A stretch of 64,000 nt of DNA from Triatoma infestans (GCA_011037195.1 JAAEAF010004977.1:48645-112644); one strand, 5' to 3'; numbered from the stretch's first letter, positions 33,530-44,092 are shown. The notes: generated by a model from the letters alone, not told the origin. Program-made: numbers and translations.

Positions 33530-34680
33530 AGATGTTCAATTTTTCCAATACTTTGTAGTAATAAATAAGTCCCAACCAGTAGGTAAAGCATTACAAGATA
33601 CCATTAGTCTTGGTAGTCCGGAGTACTTAATGTAGTTAGTCTGATAGGATTTCTTTGCAAACGTTAGTTATTGTCTGGTGTTCGTTGGGAAATATGAAAG
33701 TCGAGTGAGTACAATAGTTCGAGGCAGTTTATTAGAATGTGTATTAGTTTGTAGGTAAATATAATGTCAGTGTTATATCGTGTCATGAGTTCTCAGTCCA
33801 CTCATTTCAAGTAACAGTTCATAAAGTGTGTCACCGTATACTCCTGTTTCTCTGAAGCACAAAAGACGAAGAAATCTTTGCATTGAGTCTAACGTACCTT
33901 TATGGACTTTCAAATAGGGGTTTCTTTCAAATTCCAATACTGGACGGACCAAGCCTTTATTAAAGGTAATTAAGGGGAAACTATTATTGAAATGTACTGT
34001 ACTTCTATTTACGAATCCTAAAGTTTGATTGGCTTTACTAACTATGATTCTTATGTGATTAATAAAATCTAATTTTTGGGCAAAAGTATCCCATGATCTT
34101 TAATTGAAGTATTCGTTTCTAGAGTTACACCATACATCCTATAATTTTGAATAAAGGATGAGCTATTATGTTAGAAAGATACCAGTTTACATTTATTAAT
34201 ATTTAAGTGCATTTTATTATTTATGCACCATCGCTCAAGATTGTCTAATGAATTTTGTAACAATGCAGCGCCTGCTAAGCGGTTACGTCGCCCCAGCAAA
34301 AAGACAAATTTTGTAGCTTTTGCTAGCAACGCTCTACTAGCATGCTAAAGCTATTCTATACAGAGAAGTATATGCATGTTCAAACAAGTTCAAGCATCTT
34401 CCTTTACAAATTCTGCGTTAATTATTCAATAATAGTGTAAATACTTTTATCTTTTAGACACAAACCATATAAATCCGCTACGCATTGTAAATGTTTAGCG
34501 AACGAAAAAATAGATATGTGAAATTTTCTATTAATTGATTATTTAACACATCAATATTGTTCTCACACTTACAGCCAAAATGTCACCTCCAAAATTTAGG
34601 CGCCCCGGATAAATGTCAGATAAGGAATTTAAACATTTATAAATTTTGATATCGTCTGCATAAAGAACAAAATCCACCTA
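33530..34680 (-). pseudogene. Non-LTR reverse transcriptase remnant (YADD to C-terminal domain)
   Basis: On the minus strand: LYADDIKIYKCLNSLSD near 34670-34620 preserves the catalytic YADD of reverse transcriptase. After a foreign insert the protein resumes as NSLDNLERWCINNKMHLNIN and KCKLVSF (34260-34190), then INHIRIIVSKANQTLGFVNR and FNKGLVRPVLEF (34060-33930), then YELLLEMSGLRTHDTI (about 33820-33775). The order is that of a CR1/Jockey-type RT and its thumb region. Several stops and frameshifts, so not functional. The endonuclease and the first RT blocks are outside the readable region. Confidence 0.75.
34266..34607. mobile_element. Possible hAT-like non-autonomous insert in the RT remnant
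   Basis: Left end CAGCGCCTGCTAAG and right end TTAGGCGCCCCG are near-inverted, like hAT termini. The insert separates two RT segments that would otherwise be continuous. The expected 8-bp duplication is imperfect (TAACAATG / GATAAATG). Confidence 0.35.
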
Positions 34681-34706
34681 AGTGAGACATGTTTGTTTCA
34701 TGACAA

Positions 34707-34905
34707 GGGAAGGGAGTAGCTCAGCGTAGCGAGGGACCTCAAAAGGTCCCTCTTTTGAGTCCAGCTAATATTGCCTTCAGATTTTCTCTTCAGCTCACTG
34801 CCCAATGATGGTTATTATTGTCTTAATTTGTCGGAAGCCGAGAGTACACTACGAATTCTTCGAAGGGCTTAATAGGATCTTTCAGGTTGCGACCTATCCC
34901 ACAAA
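34707..34905 (+). mobile_element. tRNA-derived SINE with internal palindrome
   Basis: Head GGGAGTAGCTCAGCGTAGC, then GAGGGACCT-CAAA-AGGTCCCTC (34731-34752), a perfect 9-bp hairpin in place of the anticodon-arm region, then TTTTGAGTCCAGC and a type B body ending GATCTTTCAGGTTGCG. Confidence 0.7.
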
Positions 34906-36100
34906 AAAATTTTTACAGAAGGATGAAAACAAAAAGGTTTTTGAATTTTGAATGCCTGAAATGAGTGATCATGCTAATTGACCAGATTTATTAATCTCCA
35001 GCCATAATAAGTAAGGGTAATCTCTAGAAAAAGGCTAATTAGTTTTATTGACTCTAGTTCGTTCTTTTGGCAACTTTCCCATTTTTCTAGCAAAATAAAG
35101 AGTGTGTTGTATTGCCTTTTTTTCCCGGCTGAATTATCGAGTGTCGCGACTGATAGCAAACATAAATATTAAATTTAATTAAAGTATTCATTCTATACTC
35201 CAAGAATGTTAATTTGCCTGTAATTGTAATTTGCCTGTAATGCAATTTTGTAATTTGCCTGTCCACAAGGCCATCGGTAAGTATGACTGCTATGAGTGTC
35301 AGAGAAGTGTTGGTGATACTGCAGGATCGCTAGGATCAAGAACTGGGTAGCCCATTGAGGTATTTTAAGGGTAATATGAACTGCTTTGGTAGCCTTCCAA
35401 AAAACAAAAATGATATAAGCGATGAAATTAGAAGAAAGAAAAAAAGTGCAATCTGTAATTTTCAGATTGCACTGAAAAAAAGTGCTGCAAGACGAGCCTT
35501 TTATACAAATAGCAAGAATAATGGAGAAGAATATCCAAGGTAATAATCAACAGTAGGATCGCAGAAGAAGAAGAGGTAATCCAAGAGGAAGAGGTAGTCA
35601 GTAGGATCGCAGAGGAAGAAGAGGTGGATTGAGGTGGAATCTGATTTGAGGGTGATTGGAATAAGTAGAGCATGAGCTGTAGTCTACGGAGGTATGGATT
35701 AGAGTTCGGGCCACATAGGCCTGTAGGGCCGGGAGTAAGTAAGTAAGCAAGAAATATGAAATATAAAGGAAATTAACTGATGAAAAAAGATACAATATTA
35801 ATAATCAATTATTGCTAAATAATCAATCAGCAATTAATTGCCACATTTAGTGAATGCTTACCAACAAATTTTAATACTTGTAAATATGGTTAGGTACAAT
35901 CCTAACACGTTTGGTCTAATACGTAATTACCTACTAATCAAACTAAATTCAAATTGAACGCAATTTTAATCTCTTTACTGTGGAACAGTTAACAATACCA
36001 AAACACGTTTCTACACTAAAGTTAACTCTCTCTTAAGTTAACATAGTATTTTTCCCCGAACTTATTGCACTAATGGTCATGTATTTATAAGCTCACTAAA
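34906..36100. other. Mostly unassigned; possible non-LTR 3' end near 35735
   Basis: TGTAGGGCCGGGAGTAAGTA and further TAAG units at 35720-35750 look like the tetranucleotide tail of a non-LTR element. The frame 35355-35543 (62 codons, basic) has no motif. Confidence 0.3.
35551..35646 (+). repeat. Tandem 48-bp duplication
   Basis: Two units beginning CAGTAGGATCGCAGA at 35551 and 35599; the period is a multiple of three, with GAA/GAG-rich content. Confidence 0.7.
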
Positions 36101-36108
36101 CTACCAAT

Positions 36109-36456
36109 TTGCTGGCATTCCAAGGATTTGTAATGATAGCATTGGCCGATCATCAGCAGGTAGATGTTATTTATTTAGAATTTTCTAAAGCTTTTAAACC
36201 TGTGGACCACTCTGTCTTAATTACAAAACTTTATGGTTTTGATATACACGACTCTTTAGTATACTTAACGGATGGATATCACTGTGTTAAATTATTATTT
36301 GTGATTACAAAGATGTTTCTTATAACTTCTGGTATCCCACAAGTTTCACTTCTGGGACACTTCTTGTTTAAAATATTTATTAACGGCAATTACAAAATTT
36401 TGTATAAAATTTTATCACCGGCAATTCCAAGGCAGTCGAGTAAATTTGTTGTTTAG
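36109..36456 (+). pseudogene. Non-LTR reverse transcriptase fragment
   Basis: The frame contains DVIYLEFSKAFKPVDHSVLI, which is the RT catalytic block A (usually YLDFSKAFD-VDH) with the key Asp residues changed to Glu and Lys, then TSGIPQVSLLGHFLF, the GVPQGS-LGP-LF block with the Gly to Val change in PQGS. RT fingers and palm are recognisable, YADD is absent. Ends where foldback HHF2 begins. Inactive by loss of catalytic residues. Confidence 0.75.
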
Positions 36457-36499
36457 CCTTACAAATTTAGTTCACACTGCTGTAAGATTTCAAATGGTT

Positions 36500-36995
36500 T
36501 TAGAGATTAGCGGTAGGTGATGCTATCTGGTGGCGACTTTTAGAACTAATTATTCTCTGGGATTTTATCCATCGTTGTACCCTTATTTTTGTTATTTCTG
36601 ACCAGTTACAAATTCTCATCCATCATCAGGGTAGAATATCAAGTTCGTGTAAAAAGTTGACTTCAACTTTATGATTCTGTCACGCACCACACTTGATTGG
36701 TCAACAAGTGTACGAACTTGTCTTATTCTGACGATGGAGAATCCGAAACTGGTCAGGAAAAGCAAAAATAATCATGTTTCGTCGGATAATCATATTATAT
36801 AATCCACATATTATTCAGCATTGCGATCCACATATTATTCATCTAATTTATTATTCTCATTTCCAGAGATTCTGTTATCTGGTGGCAAAATCTAAAAAAT
36901 ATAGGTTCAATTCTATAGTATAGTTTAATAGATGCTGCTACCTGTTGGCATCTTTTAGACCTAATAATTTATTATCATCTATTAAGTCCTTTGCT
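36500..36995. mobile_element. Foldback HHF2 (Penelope-like pseudo-LTR pair)
   Basis: Inverted arms 36582-36651 (TTATTTTTGTTATTTCTGACC) and 36709-36771 (GGTCAGGAAAAGCAAAAATAA). Flanking phrases GATGCTATCTGGTGGCGAC (36517), GTTATCTGGTGGCAAAATC (36873) and GATGCTGCTACCTGTTGGCA (36931) are three diverged copies of one segment. The right arm has a hammerhead-like core; the left arm has a broken one (CTGATGA but GTAAC, 36600-36629, minus strand). A half-copy lies at 54440-54600. Confidence 0.6.
36723..36760 (+). ncRNA. Hammerhead ribozyme motif (HHF2 right arm)
   Basis: CTGACGA (36728-36734), unpaired T, stem II GGA-GAA-TCC, GAAAC, TG, GTC (36752-36754). Stem I pairs AGGAA with upstream TTATT, including one wobble and one mismatch. 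Stem sequences differ from HHF1 yet still pair. Confidence 0.5.
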
Positions 36996-37007
36996 TTGTA
37001 TTTACTC

Positions 37008-38246
37008 TTACAGATAGTCCTCCACAGCTTACAGATAGTCTCATAAGAGCAACTTGCTTCCGTGACATAGTCCATTCCAGTAATAAATTGCCAGTGTATT
37101 CTGTAAATTTCGAATTCTTGACCAGTAATGTAAATATCACTCAGAGTGAAAATTTATCTGCACTGCCTAAAGATAAAAGAAAAGCTTATTTTAACGCTTT
37201 TGTAAGTAGAAAATGGCCTCAAGGATACTGTAGCTATACAGATGGTTCCAAACATCGAAATAACGTGGGTTGTGCTATGTTTGACCCCTCAGCTAACTTC
37301 TGCAAATTAATTCGGTTAAGTAAGCACACTTCAGTATTTACCACGGAACTCATTGCCCTTCCCTGGCTCTCCAATATATACAGCTCCTACCTCCTAAAAA
37401 TTACTTAATATTATCTAATAGCCTTAGCGGTCTAATTAAATTAAAAAATTCTCTGCACTCACCTCCTCCAAATCATATTTTAACAGAAATCTTGGAGTTA
37501 CTTAGTATTTTAAAAAACGAAAATATCTCTGTAAATTTCATATGGATTAAGGGGCATAGTGGGCTCACACATAACGAAACCGTCAATGTATTAGCCAAAG
37601 AGGCAGCGGTGTCAGGGGAATACCTGGAATACAAGTTACCTCCGTCTGACTTGAAGGGGATACTAAAGAGAAGAATAATTGAAAAATGGCAAAAGCAATA
37701 CGAAGCCTCTAGCACGAAGGGTAATTTCTACAAAGAAAATGTGAAGAGAGTTGACCCGTCCCTTGGTTTAAGAAAATGGCGGCTTGTAAACATATGGTAA
37801 CCGCAATTAGCAGGCTGAGATCCAACCACGTTGTATGTGGCGCTTATTTGTTTAAAATAGGACAAAGAGACTCCCCATTTTGCGCAACTTGCAAAGTTAA
37901 AGAGGACTTCCATCATATCGTAATGTTATGCCCATTATTTTCCATCCCAAGAAAAAAATTATTTGATGAATTGTTTAAATTTCTGCCCGCTCCTTTCCAC
38001 TATAATCAAATAATATTTTCTCCGATATTCGCAGTTCTAAATCTACTCTACGAATTCATTAAAAACTACAAATGCGGCTAGGTTATAATGTTAAAGCTGG
38101 AAAAGACCTACAATGGTACCTAATATAAAAACACCTTCTGAATAAAAATCGTCATACTCTGAACACTCTCCCTCCCTTAAAATATATTATAGTATAATGA
38201 CATGAGCGCTGGCTGTATGGCGAAACGCTAATGCAAAAAAAAAAAA
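37008..38246 (+). mobile_element. 5'-truncated RNase H non-LTR retrotransposon, TSD 12 bp, poly(A)
   Basis: TTGTATTTACTC occurs at 36996-37007 and 38247-38258; the element ends in an A run at 38235-38246. Length 1,239 bp. Removal of the element joins HHF2-like sequence to the Penelope coding remnant that starts near 38259. Confidence 0.8.
37040..38081 (+). pseudogene. RNase H domain and C-terminus of non-LTR Pol
   Basis: Frame 37088-37408 holds GYCSYTDGSK (first catalytic Asp) and TSVFTTELIAL (Glu). After a frameshift ILSNSLSGLIK replaces the usual SDS with SNS, so one catalytic Asp is lost. Frame 37492-37800 holds FIWIKGHSGLTHNETVNVLA, where the usual NE-VD-LAK has Asn in place of the last Asp. 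A second frameshift leads to 37776-38081 with CATCKVKEDFHHIVMLC, the terminal Cys/His cluster. The order TDGS, E, SDS, GH, CCHC is that of I/Loa-type Pol. Two lost catalytic residues and two frameshifts make it dead. Confidence 0.8.
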
Positions 38247-38259
38247 TTGTATTTACTCC

Positions 38260-38600
38260 TGTTGATACAATTATTGTTTTTTGGGCTTTAGAGCAGAAAA
38301 TAACTTCTTTTATGCCAGCGTTTCAAAATATACATCAATTACGTTTGTTCCCTTGTTAATGGATTGTCTCAAAGGGCTAGGGAAAACATTACATACTAAA
38401 CCCACTTGGATCTCATTCAAAACAATAAGACAATAGGGAAATCAATTTAACAAACACTAAATTCAAAGCAGCCATAGAAAAAGAAAGCAACACTGTTTAT
38501 AAAATGGATTGTAGTCAAGTTTATATAGGTCAGATCAGCCCAGTACATAAACAATAGGTTAAAATAACACAAATATGATTAAAAAAAAATAAAAATCCCA
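38260..38600 (+). pseudogene. Penelope-like element: GIY-YIG endonuclease remnant
   Basis: Near 38490-38545 one frame reads SNTVYKMDCSQVYIGQISP, resembling the Penelope endonuclease start (G-VYKI-C--C-K-YIGQTGR). Upstream text VPLLMDCLKGLGKTLHT in another frame is compatible with the RT-to-endonuclease linker. Stops and frame changes follow at once; the catalytic Arg/Glu part is lost. It is the only Penelope coding trace I find and may be the remains of an autonomous relative of the HHF elements. The match is short, so other GIY-YIG proteins are not excluded. Confidence 0.5.
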
Positions 38601-39450
38601 AAATGCGCACTATATTTCAATTTTCAATTTTGAAAATTTTAAAATACCAGATATATAACATAACAATGAAAGAAGTATCAATAAAGAAGTTTTATTTATA
38701 GTCAAAAAATAATAATGCATGCAATAAACAATATGATATTGAGGTTTATAGAGGTCTGATAAATAATAGGCAAATGAAATATATAAGGTAATATGTTTTT
38801 AATTTGTAGTTTAGTTATCTTTTATTAGAGAAATTATTATTTAGTTGATTTCTGAAGTTTTTTCAAATTTGCTAGGTTTGCAAAATAAAACCAAATAGAA
38901 TTAGACTTTAAATAATTTATTTTAATTAGTTATATTATTCCTCGATGTTTCGGCATCACTTATGCCATTTTCATATTCACATGATTTATGTCTGACTTAA
39001 TTTACAACATGGCGTGTTACAATTCTTTTGCTTTCTGTAAGAAACAGAGTGTCTGTCATCATTTCAAAAAGAATGGATTTCTACAATGTTTTCTTATTTG
39101 CTCGTTTTATAAAATTATGTTTAATGCTTCTTGCAAGCATCAACTTTAAATTACCACAAGTTTCGTTTGAAACTTCGCAATCTCTATAGTTGAAGGCCTT
39201 GATGAACCATACTCTTTCGAAGGAAGAGAATTTGAAAATGATCAGACTAATAAAAAGTAGCACGCTAAGGTGGAAAAAAACCCAGTAAGTGATAGGCCTG
39301 TTACATATGTAATAGTGAAAATTGTTGGCATCATTTTCGAGTAAATCACCCACACTAAATACTCAGGTTCAGGAATTTAGATCAACACTTTCGTGTGAAT
39401 TCTTTGTATATTTAATCGATACCAAGATTAAGGCCTATTGATTTTTTTTT
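38601..39450. other. AT-rich; one degenerate hammerhead-like stretch
   Basis: On the minus strand 38980-38941 reads TGAAAATGGCATAAGTGATG then CCGAAACATC: stem II GGCAT-AAGTG-ATGCC and GAAAC are present, but the CUGANGA box is mutated and stem I does not pair. Otherwise nothing recognised; frame 39081-39353 (minus) has no motif. Confidence 0.35.
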
Positions 39451-39454
39451 TTTA

Positions 39455-39605
39455 GTGGGCTGCAAAACATACATACACAACATATCAGCGCTAAAAACAC
39501 TTTTTTTTTCTTTTTTTCAGGGGACCACAAAAATGTACATATTTCCAAGGTAAATCTTATATGATCGCACTTTTACTTTCTCTTGCAGTAAGATAAAGTA
39601 AATAA
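39455..39605 (-). repeat. MOD 5'-end fragment
   Basis: Inverted: CTAAAAACACTTTTTTTTTC, CAGGGGACCACAAAAATG and CTTGCAGTAAGATAAAGTAA. Confidence 0.5.
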
Positions 39606-39956
39606 CAATTGGAGTAATTTGTCTTATTGAGAATTTATCAAACTGTGTAAATTAAACCTAGTTAACAATTTACTTTCTAGAAGTGTAAATGTTATTCAGT
39701 AATCTGATCTAGTTGATTCATTGACTTAGACTTAATAGTACAACTTTACACTTTACCTAGCCCAAAGTTAGTTATTCTAGATACTGAATACTGAATTCCT
39801 AACTTTCACCTGAAACCTAACAAACCTTTGTGAAACTTTGTTTTTTTATTCAAATTTAAACTATTGGAATTACAACCTTTTCATGTTAAATCTTTTTTTA
39901 CTGTAATTGAATAAAAGAATTATAGCTAAATAAAAAAGGAAGGTTGCAATATATAA

Positions 39957-39988
<32 letters not shown>

Positions 39989-40735
39989 GAAATATATTAT
40001 TATTAAGAAATTAAGTCAATTATCTTTCCATCCTATTAACGATATAAACAGTATTACACGCTATGGTATCTTTGTGCAAATAGAAATATATTTTCACAAC
40101 AAAAATAATAGTTTAAATTTTATTAATGTAAACGTTATTAAAGAAATAAAGTATACATTATAAATTTTTTTGGTAAAAAAGAAGTGGTTTTGCAAAAAAT
40201 ACCCAAATTTCTTATCATTGCACTTTTATCTGAATATTTGTTAAAACAATTATGAAATTAGTTATCTAAATGTAGTAATCGCCTCTACTTAGTATATTCC
40301 ATTAAATGTTTTCTTCATTTGCATTTTGCTTTAACGTTATAAGCTATATGTCTGAGAAATCTTCATTGGAGAAAGAATTAAGCAGTTACAAAAATCACCT
40401 CTTAGATATTCTTACAATAACAAAGCCATTCTTACAATACTAATCCACAATTTTTCACTAAGTAGGAATATTTTACTTAATGTTTAGTTGCCCATAATAA
40501 CCCCGCACAGAAGGGAGAATCGTAACAGTATATCATGAAATGGCAGTTTAGAAGAAAACTCAAATAAAAAATATCAAACTTGGATTAATAGTAAATATTT
40601 AGTAAATAAACTCGAGGTTTCTTAAGATCTCTTCTCAATGAAAAAAAAAAAACAGTTTCTCTGTAAAAATATTTTAAATAAAAGTGATACGATTTATATA
40701 TGTACGAGTATGTGTATTATTTTTTACCATCATAA
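39606..40735. other. No recognisable feature; (TA)n tract
   Basis: Very AT-rich; a TA dinucleotide tract lies at 39955-39990. No frame with a motif. Confidence 0.5.
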
Positions 40736-40740
40736 TAAAT

Positions 40741-40990
40741 GAAAGGATTAGCTCAGTGGTAGCGCGTTGGACTCCCACTTGGAGGTTGCAGGTTCGAATC
40801 CAGCAGTGCTGCCCTTAGATTTTTTCTCTTCTTAGGAACCTCTACAACTCACTCAATTCACTTTCCGGTAAGAGGGGGTTGTTATCTGTAGCTAGAAAAC
40901 ATTGGAGATTAGCAGCACACTGAGAAGGCTTCCCAGATGGCAAATAGATCTTACAGAACGCAGTGCAGGATCCCCTGGAAAGTAAAGCGT
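40741..40990 (+). mobile_element. tRNA-derived SINE, type B tail
   Basis: The best tRNA-like head in the window: GGATTAGCTCAGTGGTAGCG and B box GGTTCGAATCC at 40791-40801. Body GGAGATTAGCAGCACACTGA, tail ATCTTACAGAACGCAGTGCA. Confidence 0.8.
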
Positions 40991-41122
40991 TGAAAAATGG
41001 TTTGAGGAAATTGAAAATCTGTTGTCAAAATACTCACACAACTTTCTTTTAGTGCGGTTAATAAAATTTTATTTTATTTTTGTTTTGTTTTCACATTAAC
41101 TATTTCTTTCTCATAACTCTTA

Positions 41123-41745
41123 AGCTGGCTACACACGTGACTGCATACTTGTACGGTATACATGCGCAGTCGGCTTGTACAGGCATACTTGATCGTTTGT
41201 ATGAAAAACTTGCACAAGTCAGAAAATGTTTAAACTTTCATGCTGCATACTTGGGCGCGCCATCTTGTTCATGTTTAACTGAACGTGTGAGCAGACTTGT
41301 GCAACTTCTGCGTCAGTCTCGTGCACGCCAGAGCAAGGGTTTGTTTTACTTTTCGAGTCCATATAAAGGCGATATTATTTTATCATTATGTCGGTTGATT
41401 TTAGGAAGGGTCCCAGAGAAATTATGGAGGAATTTATTCACATTTATGTAAGTGAACACTATTAATTTATTCACATTTAATAAATTAATGTGTGAATAGC
41501 TTTTTCGTTTCTTCAGCCATTCTTTACACCACAAAGAACGATCTTTTCGTTGACATTTTCTTTTGTAAATTAAAACAAGAGCAGCTAAAGCCAGCGCGTC
41601 GTCTTCGTCCATCGTCGCCATCCATCTTTCAAGCATCTGCTAACACTCTTCAAGTATACATGAGCCGTGTGGATCACATATATACTTGCGCAAAAGACCT
41701 GTGCATGTATACCGTTCAAATTTGCAGTTACGTGTGTAGCCACCT
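41123..41745 (-). mobile_element. PIF/Harbinger derivative, 623 bp, TSD TTA
   Basis: Left end AGCTGGCTACACACGTGACT and right end (inverted) AGGTGGCTACACACGTAACT; the similarity continues with GGTATACATGC. TTA flanks both ends (41120-41122, 41746-41748), the 3-bp duplication typical of PIF/Harbinger. It inserted in MOD-related sequence: AGTAAGAGGAAGTAA follows directly. Confidence 0.75.
41346..41636 (-). pseudogene. Harbinger transposase N-terminal remnant
   Basis: The 96-codon frame starts MLERWMATMDEDDALALAAL and continues RSLWCKEWLKKRKSYSHINL. This resembles the N-terminus of Harbinger transposases (short acidic start, Ala/Leu run, W----WL-KR-). The DDE catalytic part is absent, having been lost in the internal deletion. 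The tail HNFSGTLPKINRHNDKIISP would match the F-RM----F--LL segment. The frame lies inside the terminal inverted repeats in the right orientation. Not functional. Confidence 0.65.
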
Positions 41746-41759
41746 TTAGTAAGAGGAAG

Positions 41760-42737
41760 TAATTTTACTTTCTCTTACTCCTAGTAAGAGGAAGTAATGT
41801 AATCGTGCCAAATTTTCGATATCGAGTTTTCACCGGAAATATCCATTTTGAGGTCCCCTAAGTCCAAAAAAGTGGTTTTTAAAAAATGGTTTGTATGTGT
41901 GTATGTGTATGTGAACAGCATAGCTCCAAAAAACAAAAATCATAGGAAGTTGAAACTTGATATTCCGTTAAGTATCACCATGGGATCTGAAAGTACGTTA
42001 TCTGTCAAAATTCCTTAACCGGAAGTACCACTTTACTGAATGGTTTTTTTTCCACTTTTTTGTGATTTTCTCAGAAACATCTCCAACGATTTTCTTCAAA
42101 GTTGGTATATTAACTACACATACAAAAATCTACAACTTTTATTTAAAACATTTCTCTTGAAAAATTCATTTAAGGGCACTTTTAGGGGCTAGGTGAGGTT
42201 AGGTTTTCCTCTAAAGTGCTATTTCAGTTTACTATACAATTCTGTCATCTAAATAATATTAATTGGAATTAAATGCAAAATTCCGAGTTTGAAAAAATCG
42301 GATGACTGATGATGCTTTTTTACTGAAATGTATTTCTCACATTTCTGGGATTTTCTCGAAAACGGACCCAACGATTTTCTTTAAACAAAGTATGTGAACT
42401 ACACATATAAAGAGCTACAACTTTTATTTGAATCATTTCTCCTGATAAAGTCATTTAAGGGGGCTTTTAGTGGAGAGGTGGGGTTATTTTTTCTCTAAAG
42501 TGCTATCATAGTTGATTATGCAATGCTACCATCTAAACAAAATTAATTAGAAATAAATAGATGGACAAGATTCCGAGTTTCAAGAAAATTAGTAAACCGG
42601 AAGCGTGCTTTTACTGAACAGTTGTTCCAGTTTTCGACGAATTTCATTAAATTTGGTATGCTAAACTATAACATTTGTCAATTGCAATTTTGAAAACTGG
42701 AGTAAGAGAAAACTGTATGAGTGCATCACACAGATTT
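41760..42737 (+). mobile_element. MOD, near-complete copy
   Basis: Starts TTTACTTTCTCTTACTCC and ends GGAGTAAGAGAAAACTGTATG, AGTGCATCACACAGA. First closer AACCGGAAGTACC at 42016; the second is decayed and the third AACCGGAAGCG is at 42596. It is preceded by a duplicate of its own 5' start (AGTAAGAGGAAGTAAT at 41748-41763). Confidence 0.8.
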
Positions 42738-43034
42738 CTTGTATTTATATTGAAGGCGGAAAGACCAACATATTGAAATTAAGGACTGCTGTTTATTTAT
42801 ACACAGTTAAAATAATCATAAAATTGATAAATTTTGTTCATTTGTCTTAACAACAATATTGAGATAGTGGGGGTTACGTATTGGTTAACACCCTTAGTAG
42901 TGCATCCATTTTCTAAACCAGAAGACAATTCTCAAAAACCTACTCACTAAAGTCTTAGTTCCGGTTAATTGCTATTTTTATATTAATATTGTTTTATCAA
43001 AATAGCATAGCTAATAGATTGTAAATTGTTGTAG

Positions 43035-43412
43035 GGAATTATTGCACTGCGTCCTGAAAGATCTAGTGTGCACCCCTGAACCTTCTCAGTGCGTTGCCGT
43101 CACCGGACAGTGAGTTGTAGAGGCTCTTGGGAAGAGAAAATCTAACGGCAGTATGCTGCTGGATTCAAACCCGGGACCTCCTCGGTCTAATCCAGCGCGA
43201 TACCACTGAGCTAATCCCTTCCTTTTCCCTTGGCATAGGCCAGTTAACTAGGGACAGAGATCCTAGTTTCTGGACAGTATTTGTCCTTGTCTTTAAAGAG
43301 TAGAGTGTATGTAGTTTAAGTGTATTGTGTGCTGTTCTGATGTAGTGCATGGAGCACTGAGCTGTGAAAACCCGTGGGGTCGCTACTACCCAAGTAACTC
43401 CATGCAGCAGAG
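43035..43412 (-). mobile_element. Long tRNA-derived SINE, inverted
   Basis: Inverted tail CTGAAAGATC, body CAGTGAGTTGTAGAGGC, B box GGATTCAAACCCGGG at 43160, and head CCACTGAGCTAATCCC near 43204. Upstream of the head the 5' region CCCGTGGGGTCGCTACTACC (43368) matches the 5' region of the copy at 46120, so the full SINE has about 150 extra bases before its tRNA part. Confidence 0.75.
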
Positions 43413-43491
43413 CCGCTTGCGGGCATCCAAACATTCATAGAAACGATTCGATAAAAAATTTATAAAGGGATATATATATATATATATAGAT

Positions 43492-43700
43492 ATAGGGGCG
43501 GGTGTTGGTATACTGGTTATGAGCATGGACTTGTAAGTGGGAGGATCCCAGTTCGAGTCCAGCGTATAACTAAATTTTATATTTGTTTAAAAAATGTTAG
43601 TAGTAAAGTAGGTGCTTCCGCACCCGTCCACGACACCTAATTTGGTAGTTGGACGTTAAGCCCGCCTGAAAAAATAGGCATTACTTTACTTTTTACTTTT
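43492..43700 (+). mobile_element. Second tRNA-derived SINE family
   Basis: Head GGGTGTTGGTATACTGGTTA, B box GTTCGAGTCC at 43551, body CTTCCGCACCCGTCCACGAC and GTTGGACGTTAAGCCCGCC, T-rich/TTTAC repeats at the end. A (TA)n tract precedes it (43467-43490). Unrelated in its body to the other SINEs here. Confidence 0.65.
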
Positions 43701-43883
43701 TTTATATAGATATATATATAAAATTCCTTAAGGAGATTCTCAGACGACACTACTGGCAGTTCCTCTTCCGTTAAGGCTAATTACATAACTCATTAAATAT
43801 TTTGCAAATGTTGTGATGGTTGGTTCCGCAGAGCTGGAAAGCATCAGAGACATTTGCCGTGATAGCCTGCTTCTTTTTGTGGT

Positions 43884-43921
43884 CATCGACCGGTTTCGGG
43901 CGTTCGCCCATCATCAGGATG
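43884..43921 (-). ncRNA. Hammerhead ribozyme motif (HHF1 copy 2, left arm)
   Basis: Minus strand: CATC, CTGATGA, T, GGGC-GAAC-GCCC, GAAAC, CG, GTC, GATG. Identical to the right-arm motif over all 38 bases. Predicted cleavage is after the C of GTC. Confidence 0.65.
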
Positions 43922-44054
43922 TTTTTTGTTAAACAGTGTAACATAACATAGACTTCCACAGAGCAAATACAGTTGATACACTTGTGTATATTGCGAGTGT
44001 ATCAACTGTATTTGCTCTGTGCATGTCGATGTTATTACACTGTTTAACAAAAAC

Positions 44055-44092
44055 CATCCTGATGATGGGCGAACGCCCGAAACCGGTCGATG
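44055..44092 (+). ncRNA. Hammerhead ribozyme motif (HHF1 copy 2, right arm)
   Basis: CATC (44055-44058), CTGATGA (44059-44065), T, stem II 44067-44078, GAAAC (44079-44083), GTC (44086-44088), GATG (44089-44092). All conserved core positions match the hammerhead consensus. A one-base spacer before stem II is shared by every family here. Confidence 0.7.

Noticed and set aside
38941..38980. A fourth intact hammerhead on the minus strand
   Set aside because: Stem II and GAAAC are present, but the CUGANGA box is mutated and stem I does not pair, so it is listed only as a degenerate stretch.
40741..40815. Possible tRNA gene at a well-preserved A and B box
   Set aside because: No closing acceptor stem, and the same downstream body as the other SINE copies.
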